NCBI GenBank assembly: GCA_019456145.1
Contig: VRUL01000039.1
Location: 1-50,562 of the forward strand
Length of the DNA: 50,562 bases
Reading direction: 5' to 3'
Source: Planctomycetota bacterium
Lineage (GTDB): Bacteria; Planctomycetota; Phycisphaerae; Sedimentisphaerales; Anaerobacaceae
This document shows, one piece after another, positions 50,518-50,562 of the stretch (position 1 is its first letter; each line of letters opens with the position of its first letter). The position numbers and the translations under genes were made by a program. The notes under the pieces were generated by a model. The model was given only the letters and a program-made list of their open reading frames with translations, was not told where the DNA came from and made no database searches.

Positions 50518-50562
50518 TTCAAAGTATGGCCACTAAGCTATTAATCCCAACGCCCCGGCTTC

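Noticed and set aside
1..50562. tRNA, rRNA or intact transposase genes
   Set aside because: Looked for by eye on both strands; none could be supported. A covariance-model and transposase profile search would be decisive.

Overview
The window looks like a chromosomal piece of an uncultured planctomycete of the Phycisphaerae/Sedimentisphaerales kind. This is inference from gene content, not from a marker tree. The signs are seven secreted Tat-dependent type I sulfatases, a parallel beta-helix exported protein, a prepilin-like H-X9-DG protein, a CehA/McbA-like hydrolase, a remnant of a Gfo/Idh oxidoreductase, and dispersed intergenic repeats, including the QNEPN-type and MTTEAQI-type remnants I associate with this group.

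Region by region. 1-4.4 kb: dnaG and rpoD, framed by a 52-bp inverted dispersed repeat. 4.4-11.0 kb: a large secreted beta-helix protein, an orphan membrane histidine kinase and a Cys-rich flavoprotein. 11.3-34.0 kb, nearly all on the minus strand: the conserved housekeeping series ffh - rpsP - trmD - rplS - yraN - tatD, heavily interrupted. One sulfatase and a small gene lie between ffh and rpsP. About 11.8 kb with six sulfatases, a zinc-ribbon H-X9-DG protein and an opposite-strand parvulin/HEAT protein lie between trmD and rplS. Two protease genes lie between yraN and tatD, each bounded by short copies of the tatD 5' end. rpsP carries a roughly 400-residue Ala/Lys/Glu repeat extension. 34.4-36.4 kb: an overlapping CehA/McbA-like hydrolase and cupin pair. 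36.5-42.3 kb: two small membrane proteins, a Gfo/Idh pseudogene, recR, dnaX with the SRP RNA gene (ffs) directly upstream, a ferredoxin, proC and a flavin reductase. 42.3-48.8 kb: a low-density accessory stretch rich in dispersed repeats, with a possible PD-(D/E)XK-like protein, a small membrane protein, decayed repeat-family ORFs, a Tat-exported cupin, an AAA ATPase with a frameshifted partner gene, and a helix-turn-helix membrane protein. 48.8-50.5 kb: a secreted SnoaL-like/serine beta-lactamase-like protein.

Taken together, core information-processing genes (replication, transcription, SRP, ribosome, tRNA modification, recombination) are interleaved with exported polysaccharide-degradation genes. 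The sulfatases would remove sulfate esters from sulfated glycans in the periplasm. No formylglycine-generating enzyme or anaerobic sulfatase-maturase is in the window, so the modification they need must be encoded elsewhere. The clearest unusual biology is structural: small repeats that also sit in frame inside protein linkers (sulfatases, dnaX), a giant bS16 extension, and gene insertion at the tatD start that left copies of the tatD 5' end. I saw no tRNA, rRNA, CRISPR array or intact transposase gene.
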